Source: Limnochorda sp. L945t (lineage in GTDB: Bacteria > Bacillota > Limnochordia > Limnochordales > Geochordaceae). Taken from it: DNA of 64,000 bases. The stretch lies in assembly GCF_035593305.1 (NCBI RefSeq), contig NZ_CP141615.1:3007722-3071721 (forward strand). The letters are read 5' to 3'. The notes under the pieces are model-generated. The model saw only the letters and a program-made list of their open reading frames with translations, ran no database searches and had not been told where the DNA came from. Positions 34,849 to 43,847 of the stretch are shown here, piece by piece (position 1 is the stretch's first letter; the number at the start of each line of letters is the position of its first letter). A program made the position numbers and the translations under genes.

Positions 34849-35640
34849 TCACCAGGCAGTGGAACCACCCTCGACGGGAAGCACGACGCCGGTCACGAAA
34901 GAGGCATCGTCCGAGGCGAGGAACGCTGCTGCCGCTGCGATTTCCTCTGGCCTGCCGACGCGTCCCATCGGGCACGCTGCGGCGATCCGAGCCGCTTCGG
35001 CCGGCTTTGCGAGCAGATCGGCCGTCATCGGCGTCGCGATCCACCCGGGGGCGATGGCATTGACCCGAATGCCCCTGCCGGCGTAGCTGACGGCCATCGC
35101 CCGGGTCAAGGCCACCACGCCCCCTTTGCTGGCGGAGTACGCGTGGGTATCCGTCGGGGGAGGCGCTCCGACGAGAGCCTCGTCCGAGGCGATGTTGACG
35201 ATGGCTCCGCCGCCGTTTCGCAGCATGAGCGGCACCAGGTACTTGCTGCACAAGAAGACGCCCGTCAGGTTGACCGCCAGCAGGCGGTCCCACGCCTCCA
35301 GGCTGCAGCGGTCCACGGGCCCGTCGCCGATGGGGCGGCCGCTGATGCCGGCGTTGTTGACCAGAACGTCGCACCGGCCAAAGGCCTGGTCCACGTGACG
35401 AGCCATCGCCTCGACCTGGGGGGCGTCGCTCACGTCGGCCTGCACGAAAAGGGCTCGGCAGCCCGTACGCCGGCCGATGTCCTCCACCATGCGTGCGGTC
35501 TGGTGCCCCTCCTCCATGCGGAGATCCACGACGACCACGACGTGGGCGCCCTCTTCGGCCAGCCGGAGGGCAATGGACCGGCCGATGCCCCGGGCGGCTC
35601 CCGTCACCACCGCGACGCGCCCGGTAAACCTCAGGGTCAT
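34849..35640 (-). CDS. SDR-family NAD(P)-dependent oxidoreductase
   Basis: Classical short-chain dehydrogenase of 263 residues: TGAARGIG coenzyme motif, NNAGISG, catalytic Ser in NIASDE, YSASKGG, and the C-terminal FVTGVVLPVEGG. The Asp after strand 2 (VVVDLR) points to NAD. An insertion of about four residues (PPPTD) precedes the YxxxK helix. The ATG has GGGAGGT about 11 bases upstream. It converges with the DmlA-like gene, 60 bases apart. It is only distantly similar to the SDR near the start of the window. Substrate unknown. Confidence 0.9.
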   Translation of the reverse strand: MTLRFTGRVAVVTGAARGIGRSIALRLAEEGAHVVVVVDLRMEEGHQTARMVEDIGRRTGCRALFVQADVSDAPQVEAMARHVDQAFGRCDVLVNNAGISGRPIGDGPVDRCSLEAWDRLLAVNLTGVFLCSKYLVPLMLRNGGGAIVNIASDEALVGAPPPTDTHAYSASKGGVVALTRAMAVSYAGRGIRVNAIAPGWIATPMTADLLAKPAEAARIAAACPMGRVGRPEEIAAAAAFLASDDASFVTGVVLPVEGGSTAW

Positions 35641-35988
35641 GTCGGTCTCGACCTCCCGAGGCGGGGATTCGGAGGCGAAGGGTTCGCTCCTGGGTGGGGA
35701 GGGGTGTCCCGGGTGCTCCCGGCGAGGCCGGGGTCAGGGTACGAGCCTCGACGGCGGCGGAGAAACCCGGGGTGGGGGTTGGGTTCCCGCCTGCTCACGC
35801 GGTAAGGTCCCACAGACGCCGGTAGCACCCGGGCCGGGGCCGGTAGTCCGGTTGCCCCTCCACTACCCATATGCGTTCGCAGGAGACATGGTAATTTGCG
35901 ACTACCCCTGGATGAGAGTGGAGTTTTACCATGGGCATGGGAGAAGGCGCTTTTTCATCGAGCGCCGAATCCACCGCCCGGAAGGGTC
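35641..35988. other. intergenic region before nagZ
   Basis: About 350 bases with no convincing gene. The first 200 are very G-rich. The part from about 35860 is AT-richer and should hold the nagZ promoter, but no standard box pair is evident. The nagZ frame is open back to a TTG at 35896, which lacks a ribosome site. Confidence 0.4.
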
Positions 35989-37698
35989 ATGGAGGTGCCT
36001 GAGGGACCGTTTCTGGATGCCGGTGCCATGGCCGCGGCGCTGCCACTGGAGCGTCAGGTCGGGCAGCTGCTCATGGTGGGGTTCCCCGGCGTGGAGCCGC
36101 CGCCGTCCCTGCTGGAGCGGATCGAGCGGGGCGAGGTCGGCGGCGTTATCCTCTTTTCCCGCAACGTGAAGACCCCTGACCAGGTGCGGAGCCTCGTGCG
36201 GCAGCTCCAGGACGTCTCCCTTCACGCCGGGGTACCGGGAGGGCAGGCGGGCATCGGGCTGTTGATCGCGACCGACCAGGAAGGAGGCCGCGTCGTCCGG
36301 CTGAAGCCGCCCGCCACCTGGTTCCCGTCCGCCATGGCCCTCGGCGCGACGGGGGACGTCGAGCTGGTCGAGGCGCTGGCCCTGGCCATGGGCCGGCAGC
36401 TCCGGGCCGTCGGCGTCAACATGGATCTGGCTCCCGTGCTCGACGTCAACAACAACCCGGCCAATCCGGTCATCGGGCTGCGCTCCTACGGGGAGGACCC
36501 TCAGCTCGTGGCCCGCCTGGGCGCCGCCGCGGTGCGGGGGCTGCAGTCCGCGGGCGTCGCGGCCACCGGCAAGCATTTCCCCGGCCATGGCGACACGGCC
36601 CTCGACTCTCACGTGGACCTTCCGGTGGTGCCCCACGACCGGGAGAGGCTCGAGCGCGTCGAGCTCGTGCCCTTCCGGGCGGCCATAGCCGGGGGTATCA
36701 GTGCCATCATGACCTCCCACGTGGTCTTCCCCGCCATCGAGCCGGAGCCGGGGCGGCCTGCGACGCACTCCCGGGCGGTCCTGGAGGGGCTGTTGCGGGG
36801 GGAGTTGGGGTTCGGAGGGCTCATCGTCACCGACTGCCTCGAGATGCGCGCCATATCGGATCGCTTCGAGCCGGGCGAGGCCGCCGTGCGCGCCTTCGAG
36901 GCGGGGGCGGACCTCATCCTGGTGAGCCACACGGAGAGCCGCCAGCGTGAGGCGTACCGGGCGCTCGTGGATGCCGCCCGCTCCGGGCGCATTTCCCGGC
37001 AACGCCTCAGGGAGTCGGTCGAGCGGGTGCTGGCGCTCAAGCGGCGATATGGAGCCCTGGGTGCCGGCGTCGACGATCTCCTGCCCGACGTGCCCTTGAG
37101 CGACGCCGCGGACCTGCAGGCGGCCGAGCTCCTGGCTATCCGAGCGTCTACCCACGCCGTCACCGCCGTGGAGAGTGCGGATCTACCTCTGCGCAGCCTC
37201 GTCGAGCGCATTGCGCAGCCCGAGACAGGGGTGGTGGTGCTCGAGCTGGGGGAGGGGATCGCCACCATGGCAGAGGAGCGCCATGCGAGTCCCCTGCGGC
37301 TGGCCGAGGCGCTTCGCCACGAGATGGGGCAGGCCGCCACGCCGGTTCCTGTCGAGGAGATCCGGGTGGCTTCCGGCACTCCGCCCGAGCAAGACGAGCA
37401 GGCGTTGCAGCACCTGCGGGCGGCGGTCCTGCAACGACGCCGCATCCCGGTGGTCGTCACGCGCACGGCCTCTCGACACCCCGACCAGGTCGCGTGGGCC
37501 CGCCTCGCCATCGAGCTCGCGCCCCAGGCTTCCGCTCTGGTGGCGATGGGCACGCCTTACGACCTGGGGGCCCTCGGGCGCAGGCCGGCCTGGTATCTGG
37601 CAGCCTATGGCGACCAGCCGCCGCACGTGAGGGCGGTGGCCGCCGTGCTGGCCGGCAAGGCCCAGCCGTCCGGCCGGTTCCCCGTGACGGTCGCTTAG
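35989..37698 (+). CDS. nagZ: glycoside hydrolase family 3, beta-N-acetylhexosaminidase-like
   Basis: Likely removes GlcNAc from peptidoglycan fragments during cell-wall recycling. No signal peptide is seen, so it acts in the cytoplasm. The N-terminal barrel (about residues 18-350) has QLLMVGFPG, GVILFSRNV, the NagZ signature KHFPGHGDTALDSHVDLP, and IVTDCLEMRAI with the nucleophile Asp. A second domain of about 200 residues follows (to 569), as in the longer Bacillota enzymes of this family. ATG 35989 gives a normal N-terminus; ATG 36028 is possible. It converges with the L,D-transpeptidase gene, another wall enzyme. Confidence 0.9.
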   Translation: MEVPEGPFLDAGAMAAALPLERQVGQLLMVGFPGVEPPPSLLERIERGEVGGVILFSRNVKTPDQVRSLVRQLQDVSLHAGVPGGQAGIGLLIATDQEGGRVVRLKPPATWFPSAMALGATGDVELVEALALAMGRQLRAVGVNMDLAPVLDVNNNPANPVIGLRSYGEDPQLVARLGAAAVRGLQSAGVAATGKHFPGHGDTALDSHVDLPVVPHDRERLERVELVPFRAAIAGGISAIMTSHVVFPAIEPEPGRPATHSRAVLEGLLRGELGFGGLIVTDCLEMRAISDRFEPGEAAVRAFEAGADLILVSHTESRQREAYRALVDAARSGRISRQRLRESVERVLALKRRYGALGAGVDDLLPDVPLSDAADLQAAELLAIRASTHAVTAVESADLPLRSLVERIAQPETGVVVLELGEGIATMAEERHASPLRLAEALRHEMGQAATPVPVEEIRVASGTPPEQDEQALQHLRAAVLQRRRIPVVVTRTASRHPDQVAWARLAIELAPQASALVAMGTPYDLGALGRRPAWYLAAYGDQPPHVRAVAAVLAGKAQPSGRFPVTVA

Positions 37699-37722
37699 CC
37701 AGAGGGTACGGGAGCACGTCCC

Positions 37723-38778
37723 CTAGCTTCCGGTGCGCAGCCCGAGCGCCCGGAAGAGGTCGGGCGTGCCCGCCGGCACGGGCGGCAGCCCCAGCACCCG
37801 CTGCGCTTCAGAGATGGCCCGCATCGTCCCCGGGCCCAGCCTTGCGTCCGCCCGCCCCGGATCGAAGCCGTGGCGGCGCAACGCCCACTGCAGGAGCGGC
37901 ACGTGCCAGTCCACGGTGCCGGCCGGGAGGGCGATGTTCCACTCGAGGGACGGCAGCACGCCCGTGATGGTGACGGGAGTGCCCTCCGGCACGAGGTCGT
38001 AGAGGTGCTCCACGTCGTGGTTGAACATCCGGATACACCCGGCGCTGGCGTAGGTGCCGATGGACCAGGGACGGTTGGTCCCGTGGATGCCGTAGCTGCC
38101 GAACGGTATGTCGATCCCCATCCACCGCGTCCCGAAGACGCCTTCCGCGTATCCCTTGTCTACGATTCTCCATTCCCCGACGGGCGTCATCGTCGTGAAC
38201 TTGCCCACGGCGATGGGCCAGCGGCCTTGCACCTTGCCGTCCTTGTACAGCGTGAGGTTGAGGTGGGCGGTGTCGATGACGATCCAGTAGCCTCCGGGCT
38301 CGACGCCCGGGTGGGGCAAGAGGTCGTCCGGGCCGGGAGCCTCCTGCGCGGCCGCCGATTGGGCGGCCATGAGCGGCCTGGCCTCCCGCTCGAAGGCCCG
38401 GGCCAGGGCGGCCATGGTCTCCGGCCCCGCCACTCCGGTCGGCTCGATCCCTGCCTTGCGCTGGAAGGCGCGGACGGCTTCCCGGGTGTGGGGGTCGTAA
38501 CGCCCGTCGATGGGGTAGTCGAACAGCGCCAGCAGGCGCAGGCCCAGCTGGAGCTCGCGCACCGCCTCGGGCGCGTCTTCGTGTCCGGGGGCGCCGATGA
38601 CCTGGACTTCCCCGCACATGGGGCGGGTACTCGTCTCCCCGCCCGCCGCGAAAGCCGCGCAGGCGCCACCTCCCGCCAGGACGACGAGCAAGACACAGGC
38701 CCAGGCAGCCAGGGCGTTGGCGATGCGGCGCAGGATGCGGCGCCGGTCGATGCCGGTGATCAGCATGCTGTTGGACAT
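37723..38778 (-). CDS. L,D-transpeptidase with peptidoglycan-binding domains
   Basis: Exported wall cross-linking enzyme, 351 residues. It has a membrane/signal segment (about 20-45), a PG_binding_1 domain (about 70-128: LRLLALFDYPIDGRYDPHTREAVRAFQ), a linker, and a YkuD domain (about 165-275) opening YWIVIDTAHLNLTLYKDG. The catalytic motif is IHGTNRPWSIGTYASAGCIRM, with H232 and C248. A second, more divergent peptidoglycan-binding repeat closes the protein (about 290-345). The wall-binding modules flank the catalytic domain, which is uncommon but known. The frame continues upstream, but ATG 38778 gives a sensible signal peptide. Confidence 0.92.
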   Translation of the reverse strand: MSNSMLITGIDRRRILRRIANALAAWACVLLVVLAGGGACAAFAAGGETSTRPMCGEVQVIGAPGHEDAPEAVRELQLGLRLLALFDYPIDGRYDPHTREAVRAFQRKAGIEPTGVAGPETMAALARAFEREARPLMAAQSAAAQEAPGPDDLLPHPGVEPGGYWIVIDTAHLNLTLYKDGKVQGRWPIAVGKFTTMTPVGEWRIVDKGYAEGVFGTRWMGIDIPFGSYGIHGTNRPWSIGTYASAGCIRMFNHDVEHLYDLVPEGTPVTITGVLPSLEWNIALPAGTVDWHVPLLQWALRRHGFDPGRADARLGPGTMRAISEAQRVLGLPPVPAGTPDLFRALGLRTGS

Positions 38779-39004
38779 CCCGCATGCTGATGTATGCGGG
38801 TTCTTCGGCGGCCATACCCGTCCAGCGCGTCCCATGCCCTGGCGTGCAAGTGGCATGGCCCGGCCACGGGTGGTACACTCTACCGGCGGGACGGCCCGGC
38901 CGGCGCCGCCAGGATGCCGGCTGCGGGCCGGTCCGCGCGGGAGCACGGAGGTTCGTAGCGGAGCCCACCGGCTTCCTCATTTTTGCCCAAGGAGGCAGAG
39001 GGCC

Positions 39005-39607
39005 ATGGACAGCGTTCGACTCGGGGACCGGGTCCCGGACCTGCAACTCCCGGCTTACTTTCCCACCACCGGCGAGGAGGGGACCGTCCGGCTCGCCGAC
39101 TACAGGGGCCGCTGGCTCGTTCTCGTCTTCTACCCGGCCGACTTCACCTTCGTGTGCCCGACCGAGCTTGCCGACTACGGCGAGCTGTACGACGAGTTCC
39201 GGCAACGCAACGCCGAGGTGGTAGGGATCAGTACCGACACGGTCTATACCCACAAGGCATGGCTCGAGGCCGAAAAGACCCTCGAGCACGTTCGCTACCC
39301 GATGGCATCCGATCGGACGGGCCACGTAGCGCGCCTGTTCGGCGTCCTGGACGAGACGAGCGGCAACGCCCGGCGAGGGACCTTCATCCTCGACCCCGAA
39401 GGGCGGGTTCGGGACGTCGAGATGACCTGGGATAACGTCGGGCGCAACGCCTCAGAGACCCTGCGCCGGCTGGATGCCCTGATCTTCGTCGACGCCCACC
39501 CGGGCATGGCGTGTCCTGCAAAGTGGACGAAGGGCGCCAGATCGCTCAGGACCGGCGTCGCGGTGGCAGGGCGGGTCTACCAGGAACTGCACGCCAACGG
39601 GCGGTGA
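39005..39607 (+). CDS. 2-Cys peroxiredoxin (AhpC/Prx1 type)
   Basis: Thiol peroxidase of 200 residues that reduces H2O2 and organic peroxides. The peroxidatic site is FTFVCPTEL (C51) and the resolving Cys is in GMACPAKW (C170), the typical 2-Cys arrangement. YRGRWLVLVFYPADFTF and RGTFILDPEGRV are family landmarks. ATG has AAGGAGG nine bases upstream. No reductase (AhpF or thioredoxin) gene is adjacent. A TACACT box (38874-38879) is a possible -10 element. Confidence 0.94.
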   Translation: MDSVRLGDRVPDLQLPAYFPTTGEEGTVRLADYRGRWLVLVFYPADFTFVCPTELADYGELYDEFRQRNAEVVGISTDTVYTHKAWLEAEKTLEHVRYPMASDRTGHVARLFGVLDETSGNARRGTFILDPEGRVRDVEMTWDNVGRNASETLRRLDALIFVDAHPGMACPAKWTKGARSLRTGVAVAGRVYQELHANGR

Positions 39608-39754
39608 CGCTACCGCCTCCCTCCCCGAGGCCGGCAGGAGTCGCGCCCGGGGTGCCGAACCATGCGGCAATACCCGGGAGGGGCCGCAGCAGCCCCGCAT
39701 CGCAGCGCCTGATCCTGTTCGCGCCATGCGTCCTACGGGATGGAGGGGGTCAGC

Positions 39755-41362
39755 ATGTCCCTTTCTTACCGCTTGGCCCGCATCGTGGGGATGGTCTCGG
39801 CAGCGTTCCTGGCCGTGTTGCTGGCGGGAGTCGGCGCCGGTGCGCCCGCGGCGGCCGCCGCCAGCATCGTCGTGGGGCTGCAGGCGGAGCCGACGGCACT
39901 GGATCCCCACCAGATCAGCGACTACAACTCCAGCCGGGCCACCATGGGGATGTACGACAGCCTGTTGCGGTTCAAGGACGGCTCGACCGAGCTCGAGCCC
40001 GGCCTGGCCCAGTCGTGGACGGTCTCCAAGGACGGCCTCGTATACACCCTCAAGCTGCGGCGAGGGGTCCGATTCCATGACGGGACGCCGTTCGACGCGG
40101 ATGCGGTCGTGTTCAACATCCAGCGCCAGATCGATCCGTCTCATCCCTACCACCAGACGGGGACGTTCCCGTACGCGGAGTTTACCTTCGGAAAGGTCAA
40201 GCGGGTGGAGAAGGTCGACGCGTACACGGTCCGGTTCGTGCTCGAGCAGCGCTACGCGCCTTTCCTCGCCAACCTGGCCATGCACGCGGCGGCCATGGTC
40301 TCGCCTGCGGCCATCCGCAAGTACGGGAAGGAGATCGCCAAACACCCGGTGGGGACAGGGCCCTTCCGGTTCGTGCGGTGGACGCCGGGCGTGGAGGTCG
40401 TCGTGGAGCGGAACCCGGACTACTGGGACAAGGCCCGGGTGCCGCGCATCCAGCAGGTCGTCTACCGTCCCGTCGTGGAGGACCAGACGCGGCTTGCCCA
40501 GCTGGAGGCCGGAGAGCTGGACTTCATTGTCAACGTGCCTCCCGACGACCTGCCGCGCTTGCGAAGCGACGCACGCTGGCAGGTGATCGAACAGCCCGGC
40601 ATGCACATCTGGTACCTCGTCCTCAACAACCAGAAGCCGCCCTTCAACGACGTGCGGGTGCGGCGCGCCGTCAACTACGCGATCAACCGCCGGGCCATCG
40701 TGGAAGGCATCTTGAAGGGCACGGGAGTCCTGGCGGACAATTACATCCCGCCCGTTCTCTGGGGTTACGACGAGGAGGTCCACGCCTACCCGTACGATCC
40801 GGAGAAGGCACGCCAGCTGCTGGCCGAAGCCGGCTACCCCAAGGGCCTGTCGGTGGATTTCTGGGTGCCGCAGTCCGGGTCGGGCATGCAGCAGCCCGTG
40901 GCCATGGCGCAGGCCATTCAGAGCGACCTCGCAAAGGTGGGGATCCGGGTCAACATTCAAACGTTCGAGTGGGGGACCTACCTGGACAAGGTCTTCGCCT
41001 CCGACCCGGCGCAGGTGGCGGAGATGCACGAGATGAGCTGGGTAGGGGACAACGGCGACCCGGACAACTTCCTGTACATCCTCCTCTCGGGCCACCAGTG
41101 GCCTCCCAACGGGTTCAACGAGAGCTTCTACCGCAACCCTGAAGTCGATCGACTGCTGGTGGCGGCGCAGCAGTCGTCGGACCGGACGGAGCGAGCCGGC
41201 CTGTACAAGAGGGCGCAGGCACTCATCATGAGGGACGCGCCCTGGGTGCCCTTCGACCACGAGACGCAGATCGTGGTCGCCCGTAAGGAGATCCAGGGCT
41301 TCGTGCTCCACCCCACGGGAGTCTTCCGGTTCGAGACGGTGCGCCTGCAAGGCCAGGAGTGA
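39755..41362 (+). CDS. peptide-type ABC transporter binding protein (SBP_bac_5), second copy
   Basis: Family 5 solute-binding protein, 535 residues. Signal peptide about 1-35 (ending PAAAAAS) without lipobox Cys. Core motifs: LQAEPTALDPHQ, LAQSWTVSKDGLVYTLKLR, RFHDGTPFDADAVVFNI, PVGTGPFRFVRWTPG, VRRAVNYAINRRAIV and YPYDPEKARQLLAEAGYP. ATG 39755 is chosen over 39740 because GGAGGGGG is right before it. It precedes its own pair of permeases, again without ATPases. It is clearly diverged from the binding protein at 26.8 kb, so the two transporters likely take different ligands. Confidence 0.93.
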   Translation: MSLSYRLARIVGMVSAAFLAVLLAGVGAGAPAAAAASIVVGLQAEPTALDPHQISDYNSSRATMGMYDSLLRFKDGSTELEPGLAQSWTVSKDGLVYTLKLRRGVRFHDGTPFDADAVVFNIQRQIDPSHPYHQTGTFPYAEFTFGKVKRVEKVDAYTVRFVLEQRYAPFLANLAMHAAAMVSPAAIRKYGKEIAKHPVGTGPFRFVRWTPGVEVVVERNPDYWDKARVPRIQQVVYRPVVEDQTRLAQLEAGELDFIVNVPPDDLPRLRSDARWQVIEQPGMHIWYLVLNNQKPPFNDVRVRRAVNYAINRRAIVEGILKGTGVLADNYIPPVLWGYDEEVHAYPYDPEKARQLLAEAGYPKGLSVDFWVPQSGSGMQQPVAMAQAIQSDLAKVGIRVNIQTFEWGTYLDKVFASDPAQVAEMHEMSWVGDNGDPDNFLYILLSGHQWPPNGFNESFYRNPEVDRLLVAAQQSSDRTERAGLYKRAQALIMRDAPWVPFDHETQIVVARKEIQGFVLHPTGVFRFETVRLQGQE

Positions 41363-41373
41363 CAGAGGACGGG

Positions 41374-42321
41374 ATGGGCGCATACGTTCTCAAGCGGCTC
41401 GTGGCGGTCGTACCGGTGCTGGTGGGGATCACCGTGGTGGTGTTCCTCACCATGCACCTGTCGCCCGGGGACCCGGCCCTCATCATGCTGGGCCCCCACG
41501 CCACCGAGCCGGCGCTCGCCCAGCTCCGCCACGACCTGGGGTTGGATCTACCCATCGCGGTGCAGTACGTGCGGTGGATAGGCAAGCTGGTGTCGGGGGA
41601 CTGGGGACACTCCATCCAGCTCAAGCGCAGCGTGATCGAGCTCCTCGGCGCGAGGGCCGGGGGCACGGCTCTGCTGGCCGTCTCCGCTCTTGTGCTCGCG
41701 GTGGGACTCGGGTTGCCGGCCGGCGTGCTGGCAGCGGTATGGGGTCGTAGCGCGGCCGACCGGGCCCTCATGATCGCGATGCTGGCGGGTTTCTCCATGC
41801 CCGTCTTCTGGCTTGGGTTGCTGCTGCAATTGGGCTTCGGGTTGCGCCTGGGGTGGTTTCCCATCTCCGGCATGTATGCGCCCGGATCGTCGGACGCGTC
41901 CGATCTGGTCCGGCACCTGGTGCTGCCGGCCGTCGCCCTGGCCGTCGGCCCGGCGGCGACGGTGGCGCGCATGACCCGCGCCAGCATGCTGGACGTGGCC
42001 CGGCAGGAGTACATCCGGGCGGCCCGCGCCCGGGGGGTGGGCCGGTGGTCCCTGGTCTTCCGCCACGGGCTGCGTAACGCGATGATTCCGACGGTCACGG
42101 TCATCGGGATGCAGGCCGGATACCTGCTCGGCGGCGAAGTACTCGTGGAGATGCTCTTCAACTGGCCCGGCCTGGGGATGCTGATGATCAACGGCATCCT
42201 GGCCCGGGATTTCCCCGTGGTTCAAGGCGGCATCCTGGTCATATCGGCCATGTACGTCTTCACCAACCTGGCGGTCGACGTGCTGTACGCGTACCTGGAT
42301 CCTCGCATCACCTACGCGTGA
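41374..42321 (+). CDS. DppB-type ABC permease, second copy
   Basis: Permease of 315 residues with N-terminus YVLKRLVAVVPVLVGITVVV, then HLSPGDPALIML, LGLDLPIAVQYVRWIGKLVSGDWG and the coupling loop EYIRAARARGVGRWSLVFRHGLRNAMIP. ATG 41374 has GAGGA nearby; GTG 41359, overlapping the binding-protein stop as GTGA, is an alternative that adds five residues. It pairs with the following DppC-type permease. Confidence 0.93.
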   Translation: MGAYVLKRLVAVVPVLVGITVVVFLTMHLSPGDPALIMLGPHATEPALAQLRHDLGLDLPIAVQYVRWIGKLVSGDWGHSIQLKRSVIELLGARAGGTALLAVSALVLAVGLGLPAGVLAAVWGRSAADRALMIAMLAGFSMPVFWLGLLLQLGFGLRLGWFPISGMYAPGSSDASDLVRHLVLPAVALAVGPAATVARMTRASMLDVARQEYIRAARARGVGRWSLVFRHGLRNAMIPTVTVIGMQAGYLLGGEVLVEMLFNWPGLGMLMINGILARDFPVVQGGILVISAMYVFTNLAVDVLYAYLDPRITYA

Positions 42322-42336
42322 GAAGAGGCCTGGACG

Positions 42337-43254
42337 GTGGCGCAAGAACTGTCCCTGCGGGTACACCCTGAAGCACCGGCAGCTCCCAGCGGCTTGGCCA
42401 GGGCGTGGGCGCGGTTGCGTCGCGATCCCGTCATGATCGCTGCCGCCCTCGTCGTGGCGGGGCTGCTCGGAGGTGGCCTCCTGGCCCCTCTTCTCACGCC
42501 CTACAGCCCCCATGACGCGGACGTCCTGGCCAGGCTGGAGCCGCCCGGCTCATCCGGCCATCTGCTCGGCACCGACCACCTGGGCCGGGACCTCCTGGCC
42601 CGGCTGCTCTACGGCGGCCGCACGAGCTTGCTCGTGGGGTTCGCCGCCGTTTTGCTGGCCATGGCCATCGGGGTGCCCGTGGGCTTGATCTCGGGGTTTT
42701 ACGGGGGCCGGGTGGACGCGGTGCTCATGCGGCTGGTCGACGTCTTGATGGCCTTTCCCTCCGTGCTCCTGGCCATCGCCATCATCGCCGCCCTGGGTCC
42801 CGGGCTGATGAAGACGATGGTGGCCGTGGCCATCGTGGGCGTACCCTATTACGCCCGGATCGTGCGAGGGCTCGCGCTGTCGCTCAAGGAAAAGGAGTTC
42901 GTCGAGGCGGCCCGGGGGATCGGGGCGCCGGCGTGGTGGATCATGGTGCGTCATATCCTCCCCCACAGCTCGGGCCCTTTGCTGGTGGCGGCCACGCTCG
43001 ACGTGGGTTGGATGATCACCGCGGCGGCGGGCATGAGCTTCCTCGGGCTCGGAGCGCAGCCCCCGACGGCCGAGTGGGGCATCATGCTGAGCGAGGGGCG
43101 CCAGTACATCCGGGTAGCGCCCCACGTGTCGGTGCTGCCCGGGATGGCCATCTTCCTCGTGGTTCTCTCCCTCAACTTGCTCGGCGACGGCCTGCGGGAT
43201 CTGTGGGACCCCCACCAGAGGGGCAGCGGCGAGAGCGCCGGGTACTGGTCCTGA
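42337..43254 (+). CDS. DppC-type ABC permease, second copy
   Basis: Permease of 305 residues. HLLGTDHLGRDLLARLLYGGR, KEFVEAARGIGAPAWWIMVRHILPHSSGP (ATPase coupling), GMSFLGLGAQPPTAEWG and LLGDGLRDLWDPHQ identify the DppC group. It starts at GTG 16 bases after the DppB-type gene. It is followed after 224 bases by DUF167 and LarA-like genes, which may be co-transcribed. No ATPase follows. Confidence 0.93.
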   Translation: MAQELSLRVHPEAPAAPSGLARAWARLRRDPVMIAAALVVAGLLGGGLLAPLLTPYSPHDADVLARLEPPGSSGHLLGTDHLGRDLLARLLYGGRTSLLVGFAAVLLAMAIGVPVGLISGFYGGRVDAVLMRLVDVLMAFPSVLLAIAIIAALGPGLMKTMVAVAIVGVPYYARIVRGLALSLKEKEFVEAARGIGAPAWWIMVRHILPHSSGPLLVAATLDVGWMITAAAGMSFLGLGAQPPTAEWGIMLSEGRQYIRVAPHVSVLPGMAIFLVVLSLNLLGDGLRDLWDPHQRGSGESAGYWS

Positions 43255-43478
43255 CCGGGCCGCCGGGCAAGGGCTTCGTTCACGGCCGCCCCGATCTTGG
43301 CCATGGCAGGCCACGAGGTTTCTGCGGACGCCCGCACGTGGACGTTCACGCTGCGTAAAAGGGTCGACCTGCCAGGAGTGGGCGGTGCGAGCATCGAAGA
43401 CACGGCACTCGTGACCGAGACGGGCGGCGAGGCCCCGATCGGGTTGAGGGGGCCATGGGTGGTTGAGGAGAGCCGGCC

Positions 43479-43841
43479 GTGGCTGAACGGCCTTCGGTGC
43501 CGCGCGAAGGGAGCGCTCCGCCGGCAACGGGCCCAGGCGCATGGGAGTGCCTGCGCCAGGAAGGCGGGCGTCTCATCCTCACCGTGTACGTCCAGCCGGG
43601 GGCGAGCCGCTCGGAGATCGCCGGCTTGCACGGCAGGGCGCTCAAGGTACGGGTGAGCGCGCCGCCGGTCGAAGGGCGCGCCAACGATGCCGTACGGGAC
43701 CTGCTCGCAGCGGCCCTCGATGTGCCCCGGTCGTCCTTGGCGCTGGTGCGGGGCGGTGCTGCACGGACCAAGTGGTGGGCGGTGCAGGGGCTACCCCTCG
43801 AGGAGGCGAAGCGACGCCTGGGGCCATACGTGAGGAGCTGA
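43479..43841 (+). CDS. DUF167 (YggU) family protein
   Basis: A 120-residue protein with the full DUF167 core: VYVQPGASRSEIAGLHG, LKVRVSAPPVEGRANDAV and a final Lys-containing strand. The family is small, widely conserved and without an agreed function. The first 25 residues are low-complexity and may be an extension. GTG has GAGGAG about seven bases upstream. It ends six bases before the LarA-like gene, so the two are probably co-translated. Confidence 0.85.
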   Translation: MAERPSVPREGSAPPATGPGAWECLRQEGGRLILTVYVQPGASRSEIAGLHGRALKVRVSAPPVEGRANDAVRDLLAAALDVPRSSLALVRGGAARTKWWAVQGLPLEEAKRRLGPYVRS

Positions 43842-43847
43842 CAGGCC

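Noticed and set aside
35641-35988. Structured RNA or riboswitch before nagZ
   Set aside because: The region is G-rich and can fold in many ways, but no conserved aptamer core could be matched.
43255-43478. Possible small gene between the second DppC permease and DUF167
   Set aside because: Open frames here lack ribosome sites and any family motif on either strand.
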